Origin: an uncultured Armatimonadota bacterium
GTDB taxonomy: Bacteria; Armatimonadota; Fimbriimonadia; Fimbriimonadales; Fimbriimonadaceae
Direction: 5' to 3'
Length of the DNA stretch: 36,266 nucleotides
Assembly (NCBI GenBank): GCA_903833215.1
Contig: CAILEM010000138.1
Coordinates: 1 to 36,266, forward strand
In this document: one piece after another, positions 26,250 through 35,600 of the stretch
How the letters are laid out: each line of letters begins with the position of its first letter
Numbering within the stretch: position 1 is the stretch's first letter
Position numbers and translations under genes: made by a program
The notes under the pieces: generated by a model
Databases searched by the model: none
The model's input: only the letters and a program-made list of their open reading frames with translations
Told to the model about the DNA's origin: nothing

Positions 26250-26283
26250 CTGACAAGTCTACAACCCAGTCAATCCATGCAGC

Positions 26284-26967
26284 CTAAGATTTAGGCAAGG
26301 TTCCCTTTGCTAGCCATTGAGGAAAGATGGACGCTTTCAACGCTCCACCCTTGATGATCGGATCCGCATCAAGCCACGCTTGAATCGCAGCTTCATCCTT
26401 GCCTCGGAATAACGCAACACCATAGATATCATCTCTGTTCACTGTCGCTGCGGCAAAGCTGAGGTGACCTGACGTACCCGTTTGGCGAACGTAGTCCCAA
26501 TGAGTCTGGGACGTCTCCTTGCTCAAACGAAACGGACTTGTGAACACCACCATGCGATTCTCTTCGATCCCTTCAGGATCAATCTTCACCGTCTCAAACC
26601 GGCCGTAAGAGATCGTCATCGGAATGGCGTGGACGTCAAACACTTTCGCCTGCACGTATGGATCTGGCCGGAACGAGTAGTTCACCTCTCCAACATTTCC
26701 AACCTTGAGCACCACGATTCCCCGCTTGTTTCCACCCGGAACATCCTGCATGGGCCCCGCGCAAAAGAGCTTGTTGATCTTGAACAACCGCTTGAAGTTG
26801 GCAATATGCCCATCCTGCATCTTCTCCACTTCAGGCTTTGGGACGGTTAACGTAGTCTTTGTCCGCTCCAGAAACACCCACCAAATCAGGTTCGGATCGG
26901 ATGCTATCGATGGGATTCCATGCCCTAATAGTCCAAACGCAGCAGCGCAAGTCGCAAGTCCAATCAT
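26284..26967 (-). CDS. Secreted protein with two YCII-like domains
   Basis: This 227-residue protein has an N-terminal hydrophobic segment (MIGLATCAAAFGLLGHGIPS), probably a signal peptide. Two dimeric alpha/beta-barrel (YCII-like) units follow. The first, about 27-120, contains DGHIANFKRLFKINKLFCAGP. The second, about 138-220, contains THWDYVRQTGTSGHLSFAAA and WLDADPIIKGGALKASIFPQW. YCII-family proteins are poorly understood; the fusion to a signal peptide is less usual. A hairpin with a tetraloop lies at 26976-26993, immediately upstream of the ribosome-site region. The function is not assigned. Confidence 0.75.
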   Translation of the reverse strand: MIGLATCAAAFGLLGHGIPSIASDPNLIWWVFLERTKTTLTVPKPEVEKMQDGHIANFKRLFKINKLFCAGPMQDVPGGNKRGIVVLKVGNVGEVNYSFRPDPYVQAKVFDVHAIPMTISYGRFETVKIDPEGIEENRMVVFTSPFRLSKETSQTHWDYVRQTGTSGHLSFAAATVNRDDIYGVALFRGKDEAAIQAWLDADPIIKGGALKASIFPQWLAKGTLPKS

Positions 26968-26975
26968 GATAATTC

Positions 26976-26993
26976 CCCAACCTCCGGGTTGGG
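26976..26993 (-). promoter_or_regulatory. Stable tetraloop hairpin in the leader of the YCII-like gene
   Basis: CCCAACC (26976-26982) and GGTTGGG (26987-26993) form a 7-bp stem around a 4-base loop, 8 bases upstream of the start codon on the minus strand. The stem contains the purine-rich sequence that could serve as ribosome site (GGAGGTTGGGG), so folding could hide it. Confidence 0.4.
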
Positions 26994-27066
26994 AAACTAT
27001 AACACGACTCCGATAGAGGTGCCAGTTCTATTGAGTGCCCGCAGGCGCTTTCGAACACGAGATAGC

Positions 27067-27516
27067 CTAATTCAGGGAAGGAAGCTTGGGTTCTCCCAAA
27101 ATGAAGTCTCTAAACGCGCTGACAGTGAGCGGCTTCGGGATACCTTCCCGTACATTCAACCCACGACTTATTCCTGTATTTTTCGCCGTGCTCATGGCAT
27201 TGGCACCGGCTCCGCTAGAAATCGCAATTTGAGAGACGCAGCCAGTATCGGCAAGAGACTGAAGCACTTCCATACCATCGATCTCGGGCATGATGAGATC
27301 GAGAATAATATGGGTGGGGTGCCATTGTTCCACCGCGTTAAAAAACTCGGCAGCAAGGCAAACCGATACTGCGTCCACATCAAAGTGCTCAGCAAGCAGT
27401 GCAATGCAGTGGCCAACCTCTGCATCATCGTCGAATATCAGGACTCGGTTTCTAGTTTTCATTATGTGTTCATGGCTAGGGCCACAGGTTGCGGATGCCA
27501 AGTCAGGGTCATTCAC
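27067..27516 (-). CDS. Stand-alone receiver-domain protein (first of two)
   Basis: This protein of 149 residues (131 if it starts at the ATG at 27462) is made of a single receiver domain. It has the acidic cluster IFDDD, phosphoacceptor D73 in HIILDLIMPEIDG, a Ser pair in AISSGAG and K128 in IPKPL (numbered from the GTG at 27516). There is no output domain, so it would act as a phosphate shuttle or by protein contact. It resembles the receiver encoded just upstream (shared LLAEHFDV/LMAEHFDV and THIILDL), indicating tandem duplication. The gap between the two is 28 bases. The start is uncertain because neither candidate has a clear ribosome site. Confidence 0.85.
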   Translation of the reverse strand: MNDPDLASATCGPSHEHIMKTRNRVLIFDDDAEVGHCIALLAEHFDVDAVSVCLAAEFFNAVEQWHPTHIILDLIMPEIDGMEVLQSLADTGCVSQIAISSGAGANAMSTAKNTGISRGLNVREGIPKPLTVSAFRDFILGEPKLPSLN

Positions 27517-27544
27517 CCACTTCGGATCGGAAGGGAATGCAAAT

Positions 27545-28000
27545 TCAAGAGCAGGATACGAGGAAACTTTTGAGATCTGTCAGTCTTACTGGTTTCGGTA
27601 GTACAGCCGTTACGGAGAGTCCGAGTTCAACAGCGATCTTTTTTGCATCACTTAAATCGCGACCGCACATGCCACTTGAAATCGCTATCTGGGCATCGCA
27701 GTGCTCAGCGGCTAATTGGTTAAGAACCGTGATACCATCCGTATTCGGCATCAACAAATCCAGAATGATATGAGTTGGAAGCCAATGCCGTACGATCTCA
27801 AAAAAGGCGACTGGCTCACAAGCACATTGTGCCTCCACATCAAAATGTTCCGCCATAAGGATCATACTCTGCCCAATACTTGTATCGTCATCTAAGATCA
27901 GAAGACGATGATTTTGTTGTTTCATGTCATTATTTCGATAGATTAATGCGTCTACTACTGCCGAATTTCGTAGAGAATTATCAGAAGTGAGGCTGTTCAT
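27545..28000 (-). CDS. Stand-alone receiver-domain protein (second of two)
   Basis: This 151-residue protein has one receiver domain: LLILDDD, phosphoacceptor D81 in HIILDLLMPNTDG, AISSG and K136 in LPKPV. The ATG at 28000 overlaps the stop of the hybrid kinase gene as ATGA, indicating translational coupling and supporting the long N-terminus. An internal ATG at 27925 would start just before the domain. The neighbouring kinase is the obvious phosphate donor. The gene is a tandem paralogue of the next one. Confidence 0.88.
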   Translation of the reverse strand: MNSLTSDNSLRNSAVVDALIYRNNDMKQQNHRLLILDDDTSIGQSMILMAEHFDVEAQCACEPVAFFEIVRHWLPTHIILDLLMPNTDGITVLNQLAAEHCDAQIAISSGMCGRDLSDAKKIAVELGLSVTAVLPKPVRLTDLKSFLVSCS

Positions 28001-30339
28001 TTCGAAAGGACTTGCGTCAGCGCGCTGGTCAAATTCTCTTGAGTGAATGGCTTTTTCAGGAAAGTCTGGACTCCTTTTTTCATAAACCGCCCAGCCTCTT
28101 CTTCGTCCAAATTGCCACTGATAACGATGATTCCAATATCCGGCAGGATATTCCTCACTTGCCTCACAAACGTGAGGCCATCCATATTGGGCATGTGGAC
28201 ATCGGTGATGATCGCGCTCAATTTTTCGCCGATAAGGCCTACGATCTCAAGCGCCTCGTTCCCGTCCATCGCAGTGATTACATGCAGATTGAGCGCGTCG
28301 AGAACCGACAAAGCTGCCGCCCTCATACCTTCCGAGTCATCAACCACCAGGATGGATTCTCCTTTGCCGACAAAGGCGTCTCGGATTACGACCGGGGCGA
28401 TAGTGTCGACAGAACCCGACTGATCTGCGGGCAAGTAGATTGAAAATGTGGATCCCTTGTTTGGAGTCGAATAGACGTTTAGGAATCCGTGGTGACTCTT
28501 CACGATACCTACCACAATGGATAGTCCCAGACCAGTACCCTTTCCCTGTGCTTTAGTCGTAAAGAATGGCTCGTAGATTCGATCGAGCATCTCCATGGGA
28601 ATACCTATGCCCGTATCGGAAATCCTCCACATAACGTAACTGCCTGGAATTGCACCAGGGATGGCGCTCGCGTAACTGGCATCAACCTCGACATTGGCAG
28701 CTGATAGCGTGAGGGTCCCACCGTCTCGCATCGCATCGCGGGCATTCACACATAAATTCAAGAGAACTTGCAGGATTTGAGTGGAATCACCTTGCACTGG
28801 GCAAAGCTGACCTTCTACGTCCAGCCGAAAATGGATATTCTCGGGAAAAGAACTGCGAATCACTTCCTGAATCTCTTCCAGCATCGCGACTGTATCGACC
28901 CGTTTCGGTTCGATATAAGAGCCCTTTGAGAAGACCAAGAGTTGGCGGAGCATTTCTACACCACGATTGGCCGCCGACTCCATGGTGTTGATGAGCTTCG
29001 AGGAACTTGGATTTTGAACGCGGAGCAAATCCATCGACATCAGTACCGGGGCGAGGGCATTGTTGAGGTCGTGGGCGATGTTGCCAGCAAACGTGCCAAT
29101 GCTCTCAAGTCTCTGCGCCCGAACCAATTGGGCGTTCAGCTTGTTCCTCTCCGTGAGGTCACGCATCGCCAGAATCGTAAGCGCCCCGTCCACGGTGTTT
29201 AGCGGACGAATAGTGGCCTCAAACGGAAATTCTGTTCTGTCTCTCTTTCGTCCTACGAGTTCAATGACAACGCCAGGGACTTGGTTTTGCGGTTCCATGA
29301 AGAACTTGGCGACATTTTCTGTATCCTGCGGTCGATATCCGACCGGCATTAATAAATCAACCGTCTGGCCAATGAGCGCCTCAGACGAATAGCCGAACAA
29401 TTTCTCAGACTGATCGTTATTCAGCATGATTGTTCCGCTGCGATCGATAATAACGGTTGCATCCGGCGCGATCTCAAGGAGGCTCTTGAACTTCTGTTCT
29501 GCTTCCTCGTGCAGACGATGCTCCCTGGCGGTATAGGATGCGCGGTCCCGCACCTTCTGGTCTGCAAGCCCCACCGCGATATCTGCACGGCGAGTCATCT
29601 CCGCCTTCAGTTCGTCGGAGCGCCCTTGCATGACCAAATCCTTGGCCTCATTCTCAGCCAAATCAACGACTCTCTGGTCGGCAAGTCCGGTAGCAATATC
29701 TTCGCGTCGGGTCATTTCGGCGACCATCTCTTCCGTACGGCCCTGCATCAAAAGATCTCTGGCTTGCGTCATTGCCTTGTCAAGAAGCCGTTGCGTCGCC
29801 AGAACAGTTGCCTCCGCCGTTTGCCGAGTGAACTTCGCCTCCATCTCTTCGGACCGGCCTTGAAATCCCTTTTCTGCAACTTCCCACTCACCCTGGGCGA
29901 TCTTAAGCTCCACGATTTCTGAGACATCCTCGCTGCAGTGGATGATCATCCGTACGTTGCCGGATTCATCCAATATCGGCGTATTACTTGAAACCCAGTA
30001 TCGAATTTGAAAGCCCTCCTCTGGATGAGGTGAAGGTAAATCGTAACGTTGAACTCCCATCGTGTGGGCCGTTCGGGTCTCCAGCACGTGCTGCAGAGAT
30101 TTGCGCAGCATCGAAAGGCCATTCTTCTTAGGAGAGTTGGGCAACACTGGAAAGACATCAAAGAGATTCCGACCTAGAATATCGTCACGCAACAGACGGG
30201 TCGTCAGAAGCAGCAAATCTGTCGCAGCAATGATCTCAAGGGTCGCGGATAGAACGATGAGCCGGACTGGCACATTGTTTAGAATGAGACGAAAAGCGTC
30301 CGGATTGCTGAGGTCCGTGGTGCTTGCGCCACCGTACAC
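27997..30339 (-). CDS. Hybrid histidine kinase with PAS domains, a 39-residue repeat linker and a receiver domain
   Basis: This 780-residue protein has no membrane helices, so it is cytosolic. The order is: PAS-like domain (about 12-140, ending in HCSEDVSEIVELK); three 39-residue helical repeats (160-198, 199-237, 238-276), each starting QGRSEEM, QGRTEEM or QGRSDEL; and a second PAS (about 280-395, APDATVIIDRSG). A HisKA domain follows with H423 in GNIAHDLNNALAPV, then an ATPase (LLNLCVNARDAM, SDTGIGIP, GTGLGLS) and a C-terminal receiver with D713 in IITDVHMPNMDG. The start is a GTG at 30339; AAAGG lies too close to it to be a convincing ribosome site. Two stand-alone receivers follow, the first coupled by ATGA, forming a signalling operon. 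Confidence 0.92.
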   Translation of the reverse strand: MYGGASTTDLSNPDAFRLILNNVPVRLIVLSATLEIIAATDLLLLTTRLLRDDILGRNLFDVFPVLPNSPKKNGLSMLRKSLQHVLETRTAHTMGVQRYDLPSPHPEEGFQIRYWVSSNTPILDESGNVRMIIHCSEDVSEIVELKIAQGEWEVAEKGFQGRSEEMEAKFTRQTAEATVLATQRLLDKAMTQARDLLMQGRTEEMVAEMTRREDIATGLADQRVVDLAENEAKDLVMQGRSDELKAEMTRRADIAVGLADQKVRDRASYTAREHRLHEEAEQKFKSLLEIAPDATVIIDRSGTIMLNNDQSEKLFGYSSEALIGQTVDLLMPVGYRPQDTENVAKFFMEPQNQVPGVVIELVGRKRDRTEFPFEATIRPLNTVDGALTILAMRDLTERNKLNAQLVRAQRLESIGTFAGNIAHDLNNALAPVLMSMDLLRVQNPSSSKLINTMESAANRGVEMLRQLLVFSKGSYIEPKRVDTVAMLEEIQEVIRSSFPENIHFRLDVEGQLCPVQGDSTQILQVLLNLCVNARDAMRDGGTLTLSAANVEVDASYASAIPGAIPGSYVMWRISDTGIGIPMEMLDRIYEPFFTTKAQGKGTGLGLSIVVGIVKSHHGFLNVYSTPNKGSTFSIYLPADQSGSVDTIAPVVIRDAFVGKGESILVVDDSEGMRAAALSVLDALNLHVITAMDGNEALEIVGLIGEKLSAIITDVHMPNMDGLTFVRQVRNILPDIGIIVISGNLDEEEAGRFMKKGVQTFLKKPFTQENLTSALTQVLSK
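29512..29862 (-). repeat. Three in-frame copies of a 39-codon unit inside the hybrid kinase gene
   Basis: The coded unit is QGR(S/T)(E/D)E(M/L)..E(M)TRR.DIA.GLADQ(R/K)V.D.A, repeated at exactly 39-residue spacing. The second and third copies are closest to each other and the first is the most diverged. The high Glu/Arg/Ala content and absence of proline suggest a continuous helix or coiled coil between the two PAS domains. Confidence 0.85.
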
Positions 30340-30597
30340 CTTTGGCGCCGGAACCTGCAGTTTTGCATCCCCATGGAGACTTGAATTTGCTAATTTTTGT
30401 GTGATGTGAGCCTCGGTATCCGTTTCGGTCCCTGGCTCGACCGCTGCTTACAACGTCAAACCCAATCTGTTCGCTGAGGACCGGACTGCGGACGTGTACC
30501 GCATGTTCCGATATTTCCTTGGATTGTTTGAATGACAGCGATTTCCCACAGTTTCGAGTGGCGAAAGTCTTCAAAGGAGTGCCGCGCGGTCAGAGAA

Positions 30598-30948
30598 TCA
30601 GCGACTCAGTAATTGAGTGATCTCTTCCAGAGGCATGTCCAGTGGCACGATCCGGTCACACAAATGAGACCATTTCTCATTCCCGGCCTCCCACTGAGCC
30701 GTCGCAATCCACAGGATGGCTGCCGGCCGAATCCCACGAAGACGTGGGACCAAGTCCACTGCGGGCTCCGTCGGCATAAAAAACGACATCACGATCAGTT
30801 TCGCATTCGGGGATGCTGTTGCTAAGCGAAGCAGTGAATCGGAGTCAGGCACCGCGGCGAAAGGGATGCCTGCCGACTTCGCCTTTGACTGGAACGTCGG
30901 CAGAGTTCCAGCCAAGATGAGGTTTGTTTGATCGTGAGGCATCCGCAT
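30598..30948 (-). CDS. Possible degenerate receiver-domain protein
   Basis: This 116-residue frame has a receiver-like alternation of strands and helices: LILAGT, a helix with TFQSKAKSAG, AKLIVMSFFMPTEPAVDLV, and AAILWIAT. The third strand reads VMSFFMP, where active receivers have LDxxMP, so the phosphoacceptor Asp is replaced by Ser. The acidic pair of the first loop is also missing. It would therefore be a pseudo-receiver unable to take phosphate. It lies upstream of the hybrid kinase on the same strand, with a 258-base gap that holds nothing I can identify. No good ribosome site is visible, so it could also be non-coding. Confidence 0.5.
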   Translation of the reverse strand: MRMPHDQTNLILAGTLPTFQSKAKSAGIPFAAVPDSDSLLRLATASPNAKLIVMSFFMPTEPAVDLVPRLRGIRPAAILWIATAQWEAGNEKWSHLCDRIVPLDMPLEEITQLLSR

Positions 30949-31007
30949 TTGTATGGTCCGTGCGTGCCCTGAAACCCAATGTTCGTCAGTTACATCGAAG
31001 GCAAGAA

Positions 31008-31023
31008 GCGAGGCACGCCTCGC
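31008..31023 (-). terminator. Hairpin directly after the lipoprotein stop codon
   Basis: GCGAGGC (31008-31014) and GCCTCGC (31017-31023) are perfect arms with a 2-base centre, starting 2 bases after the minus-strand stop, and are followed on that strand by TTCTTGCCTT. The very small loop and mixed T tract make this a moderate call; a DNA-level palindrome is possible. Confidence 0.45.
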
Positions 31024-31025
31024 CC

Positions 31026-32531
31026 CTACTTGCTGCCACGACGAACCGTGCCAGGTCCTTTGGGTGGAAGGATTGCAATCGCTTCTGCCGTGACGACGCC
31101 AGGGGTATCGCCAAGCGTTCCGCGAACCTTGACGACGGAGGAATTCGTGAGTCCAGCAAAGAACGCTGCCGAGTCAACGGTCTTCCCGTTAGCGTCTCGA
31201 TAAGTCGTTTTTGGCGTCGTTGCAATCGTCAGATCTGTGTTCACGTCTTGCCAGCCGCCGGTCCAACCGCTTAAAGTCAGCACGAACGTTTGGGCGGTCG
31301 CGTCAATCTTGGAGACACTTCCCTTCACACCAATAATTGGCGATCCAGAGGATCCACCCGAACTACCACTTCCGTCGCCACCCCCAACCATCGGAGGCAC
31401 GAGTTGAACAGAGGTGGCGGTGACAACCGCATCGGTAAACGATCCCTCCACACGGACCGTGCTCTTTCCCGGCACCAATGCCTTGAAGAACTCCTCCTCG
31501 GTGTCGGTTACCCCACCCAAATCGATAAACGTGGTTGTTGGTTGGACATTAACCGTCACCGTGGTCGAAGTTGGCTGGAAGCTTGAGCAGACGCTCAAAC
31601 TCACCGTAATCGTGTTCGAAGCTAAATTGGCATCGGTCACTAAGCCAAAAACCTCTGGTTTGGGTGGTGCAGGTGGGCCATTTTGAATGGTGACGCCTGT
31701 GGCGACAACGCGATTCGTGGTCGCGTCGAAGGCACCCGTCACCGAAACAAACGTTCCATTAACGAGCGTCGGATTGTCGCTGCCGTCGGCGTTGGTCAAC
31801 ACTGTCGAGGAGTTCGTCTCGATATTAATCGCACTAGGTCCGGCTTCCATCGCGATGACCTCGCCCTGCCCGAGTGAAAACATAAGGTTGGGTGCCGTTC
31901 CCGCAAGGTTGGTCACCGCGCCGAAGTACTCGCTGCCGATGACGTTGCCAGAGCCAATGTTGTCGTCACCCGGACCGCAATCGACGAACTTGCTATTCGA
32001 AGCGCTCATGGTGGCGCCGGTCAGATTCCAGTTAGCCGTATTGAAGTCGATCACAACGTTCTTCGGTTTCGTCGTGTTTTGCGGTGATTTGAACTTCGCC
32101 GTCAGCACCATCGAGGTGCCCTTCGCGCCCTCAAAGTTCGCAGCAACGACGTTCGAACTTCCCTTGGCTACCACCGACAACTTGCTCGCAACCGTGACGT
32201 TAACTCCGGTGTAAATCTGGCCGGATGACTTGAAACCTGACAGCAGCAAATATTGTTGGCCCGCCGAGCCGCGAAGGGAGAGCAGGTCAATAACCTTGCC
32301 TCCGCGCGCCGTGCCATCGTAAACAGTAGTAGATGCGCCCGATGCACTGACCAAGTTAACCTTAGTAATCGTGGTCCAAAGGTGATCGTAATTCGTGTTG
32401 GAAGCGTTCGTCAAAAAGACAAACGAGTTCGACGCACCGCCCGAGGAAGTTCCTCCTCCACCACCGCCACATCCGACCGCCAAAACCGCAATCGCCACTG
32501 CCCATATCCCAAGCATCAGTTTTCGGATCAT
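31026..32531 (-). CDS. Lipoprotein with DUF4382-like and DUF5666-like domains
   Basis: This 501-residue exported protein has a lipoprotein signal (LGIWAVAIAVLAVGC, modified Cys near residue 21) and a glycine-rich spacer. The N-terminal domain (about 40-200, with HLWTTITKVNLVSA and VIDLLSLRG) resembles DUF4382. Later parts (about 215-290, 300-375 and 400-490) look like repeated small beta-barrel units of the DUF5666 type (VFGLVTDANLASNTITVS; VKGSVSKIDATAQTFVL; VRVEGSF; VKVRGTL). A Gly/Ser linker lies near residue 390. These domains occur in surface proteins of unknown role. The ATG at 32531 is chosen because AGGTGG is spaced 8 bases before it; a GTG at 32543 is the alternative. It diverges from the AAA-propeller gene. 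Confidence 0.8.
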   Translation of the reverse strand: MIRKLMLGIWAVAIAVLAVGCGGGGGGTSSGGASNSFVFLTNASNTNYDHLWTTITKVNLVSASGASTTVYDGTARGGKVIDLLSLRGSAGQQYLLLSGFKSSGQIYTGVNVTVASKLSVVAKGSSNVVAANFEGAKGTSMVLTAKFKSPQNTTKPKNVVIDFNTANWNLTGATMSASNSKFVDCGPGDDNIGSGNVIGSEYFGAVTNLAGTAPNLMFSLGQGEVIAMEAGPSAINIETNSSTVLTNADGSDNPTLVNGTFVSVTGAFDATTNRVVATGVTIQNGPPAPPKPEVFGLVTDANLASNTITVSLSVCSSFQPTSTTVTVNVQPTTTFIDLGGVTDTEEEFFKALVPGKSTVRVEGSFTDAVVTATSVQLVPPMVGGGDGSGSSGGSSGSPIIGVKGSVSKIDATAQTFVLTLSGWTGGWQDVNTDLTIATTPKTTYRDANGKTVDSAAFFAGLTNSSVVKVRGTLGDTPGVVTAEAIAILPPKGPGTVRRGSK

Positions 32532-32692
32532 AGAACTTGCCACCTAACCACCATTATCCGCCAGAAGCGAGCGGTATGGGTAGCTACGACGCGCATTTCC
32601 GTGAGAAGATGGAAGGCACACTGCCGATTCATTCACGGCTTTCAACGGCACAGAGTAGGTATATAGGTTAGGGAAAGCAGGATTTAGACGCG

Positions 32693-35600
32693 ATGACTGA
32701 AGACGCCACCCCTCGCGAATCCCTTTTCTTCGTTTCTGGGGGGACGCTGCCACCCGAAACAGAGAGCTACATCGAGCGGGAAGCCGATAGGGTGCTTCTC
32801 GCCAAACTCTCGGCGGGAAAATTCTGCTACGTACTCAACTCAAGGCAGATGGGGAAAAGCTCGTTGTGCGTCCGCACGATGAAGCGGCTTCAAGAGAGCG
32901 GAGCCAACACTTCTTTTGTCGACCTTACCAAGATTGGTGGAAAGAACGTTACAGCCGAGCAGTGGTACGCCGGGGTAGTGATGGACATCGGCCGATCACT
33001 GAACTTTCGGCAGGAATTCCTGCAGTTCTGGAAGGAAAACCAACACCTAAGCCCCGTCCAGCGTCTATTTGAGGCGATTCGAGAAGTCGCCCTCGCGAAG
33101 GCAAATGGGCCGCTCGTCATCTTTATCGATGAGATTGACGCGACTCGCTCCCTTCCCTTTAGTTGTGACGAGTTCTTTGCGTCGATCCGCGAGTGTTACA
33201 ACCGTAGGGTCCAAGATCCTGTATTCGAACGGCTGACCTTTTGTCTGCTTGGCGTTGCGGTGCCGAGCGATCTCATCAACAGTCCGACATCGACACCGTT
33301 TAACATCGGCGAGCGAATCTACCTGCGCGACTTTACGCCGGAAGAGTGCACGCCCTTTGCTCAAGGCATTGGCGGTGACCGAAATGCGTCCGACCTTGTG
33401 AAGCGAGTCGTCCATTGGACGGGGGGCCAGCCGTATCTCACGCAAAGCCTGTGCGCCGCTGTCGCCGCCGACGTAACCATTCGAACCACCGACGATGTCG
33501 ACGACCTCATCTCTCGGGACTTGTTCGCCCCGACGGCACGAGAAACGAACATCAATCTGGCCGATGTTGGAAATCGAGCGCTAATGGCGGGTGAACTTGA
33601 GGCCGAACCCGAGAAGTTCAAGTCGGACCTTCTTTCCGCTTACCTACGCGTCTGGCATGGTAAGCCCATGGCAGACGACGAGGCAAACCGGGTAGCTGCC
33701 CTCCTCAAGATGAGCGGCATCCTAAGGAGCGAGTCCAACCGGCTCGTGGTTCGCAACCGGATCTATCATGAGGTCTTCAACAAGGCGTGGGTCGTGTCAA
33801 ACATGCCCCGCCAAGAAGTCCGGAGGCAGAAGTCAGCCTTCAGGATCGGTGTCCTCAGAACTGCCGTCGTCGCGCTGTTGTTTGTGGGTCTGCTGAGTCG
33901 GCTTCTCTGGACGGAGCGAGTAAGGGCCGACGAAGCAAGACTTGCGAAACAGAAGCAAGACCATGAACTCTACATCGCGCGGATGAACAGTCTGCAACTC
34001 TTCGCACAAGAGAACGACCCCGTCCCCATGCGGGAACTCCTAGCCCAGACGAAAGACAGTCCGTACCGTGGCTGGGAATGGGGCTACTGGAACCAAATCG
34101 TCCACAGCGCTCCTGAGGAATACGCACTCACGGGGAATATAGACGCGGTAGCTGGTCTTTTTTCGGAAGATGGAACCCAGCTTCTGATCACTGGTGATAA
34201 AGGCCGCTCTGTCGTGTACGACCGTAGAAAAAAGGCAGTCTTGTGGCGCAAAAGTAGCACTTCAGGCAACGAAACGCTCCTAAGATTTGCGGGTAGGTGG
34301 ATTCTGCAGAGTGAATCACAGGATGGGCATTCCGCGAAACTTCTAGATCTGCTAACTGGAGCAGACGTATATTCAGCTCATGTCGACTCGGGTTATTTGA
34401 CACTGAATCCGGTCCGTGGGACTCATTTTGTCTGGTCCGAATCCTCTGAAACCCTAACCCAAAAGATTGTGCAAATCACAAACTTTGTGACGCATGAAGT
34501 GGCATGGCGACAAGTCACCAAAGGGGAAACGTTCTACCCTTTGGGTGGTACAGGGCCTTGGGTCATGTTGGCCTCAATTCCTCTGGAAGGGAGTAGTTTC
34601 TACACTGAGATACTGGTTGATATGCGGACCGGAAAAGTCGTCGACAAAGTTAATCTGCCCATTTTCGTGTTTATTGGTGCAATATCCACGAGCGGTAGAC
34701 AATGGGCTTTTTCCAGTGGCAACTCCGTTATTGTAAGGTGCAAGGGTGCCAACGGCTACTTCTCAAGGCCTCTTTATACATCGCCTCACGGGCCTCCTAT
34801 CCCTGTAGGTTTTGATCAGAGCGAACACATCGTGTGGCTACGTTGCCCCCAGGAAGGGGTCATCGCTGTCGATACTGAAACTGGCAGTATCGTAAAAAGA
34901 TATCCCCTGGCTACTACGGCCGAATACTGTGCCGCCTCCGGCGAACTCTGCATAGGGGGTAGTTCGGTACAAATCGTGCAACCCAAAATTGAACCAACTC
35001 GCACCCGGGGTTCAAAAGCACTCGCCTTCGGAAATAAAGATGTACCTATGGCGACTAAATGGCTAAGTCACGACGCTGACCATCCCATTTCACTAAACGG
35101 GAAAATTGCTCTCGTTTCAGACACAAAGCCAATGATCCACGAATTTACAGATCCTGGCTTACTACCACTGCCAGAAGTGAAGCCTCCAAACGGTTCTGGA
35201 TGGCACACGTTGTCACCGTTTGAGCATGTTTGGCAGCGCACCACCGAAGCTGGGAACGTGCAAATTTCCGAGGGAGATGCGCGGAAGTCGGTGCAAATTC
35301 CCGGGAAAGGGGTGGGGACTGTACCCACAACCATAGGTGATCGAATTTACCAAGTAACCTATGGAGTGAAGGCCATAACCGCCTATAGCTTTCGCACAGG
35401 AAAGGAAGTATGGAGGTCTTCACTCGATGCTCCGCCTCTTGGATTTGTCCCTTGCGCAAACAGTTCTCTCGTGATCGTTCCTCTTAAGAACGGCAAAGTG
35501 GTTTCCTTGGACGGTAAGACGGGACGGAATCTTGGCTATCTGGAGGAGGGATCTTCGCTATTTGACTTTGAACAAGGCGGAGGTGCTGACGACTTTTGGA

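Noticed and set aside
30390-30535. Protein-like plus-strand stretch ending MFRYFLGLFE before a TGA
   Set aside because: There is no start codon after the preceding TGA except an internal ATG near the end, and no ribosome site; it could be a gene remnant but cannot be supported.
31687-32214. Plus-strand frame of 175 codons within the lipoprotein gene
   Set aside because: It is the antisense shadow of the Thr/Val-rich lipoprotein; low complexity keeps it free of stops.
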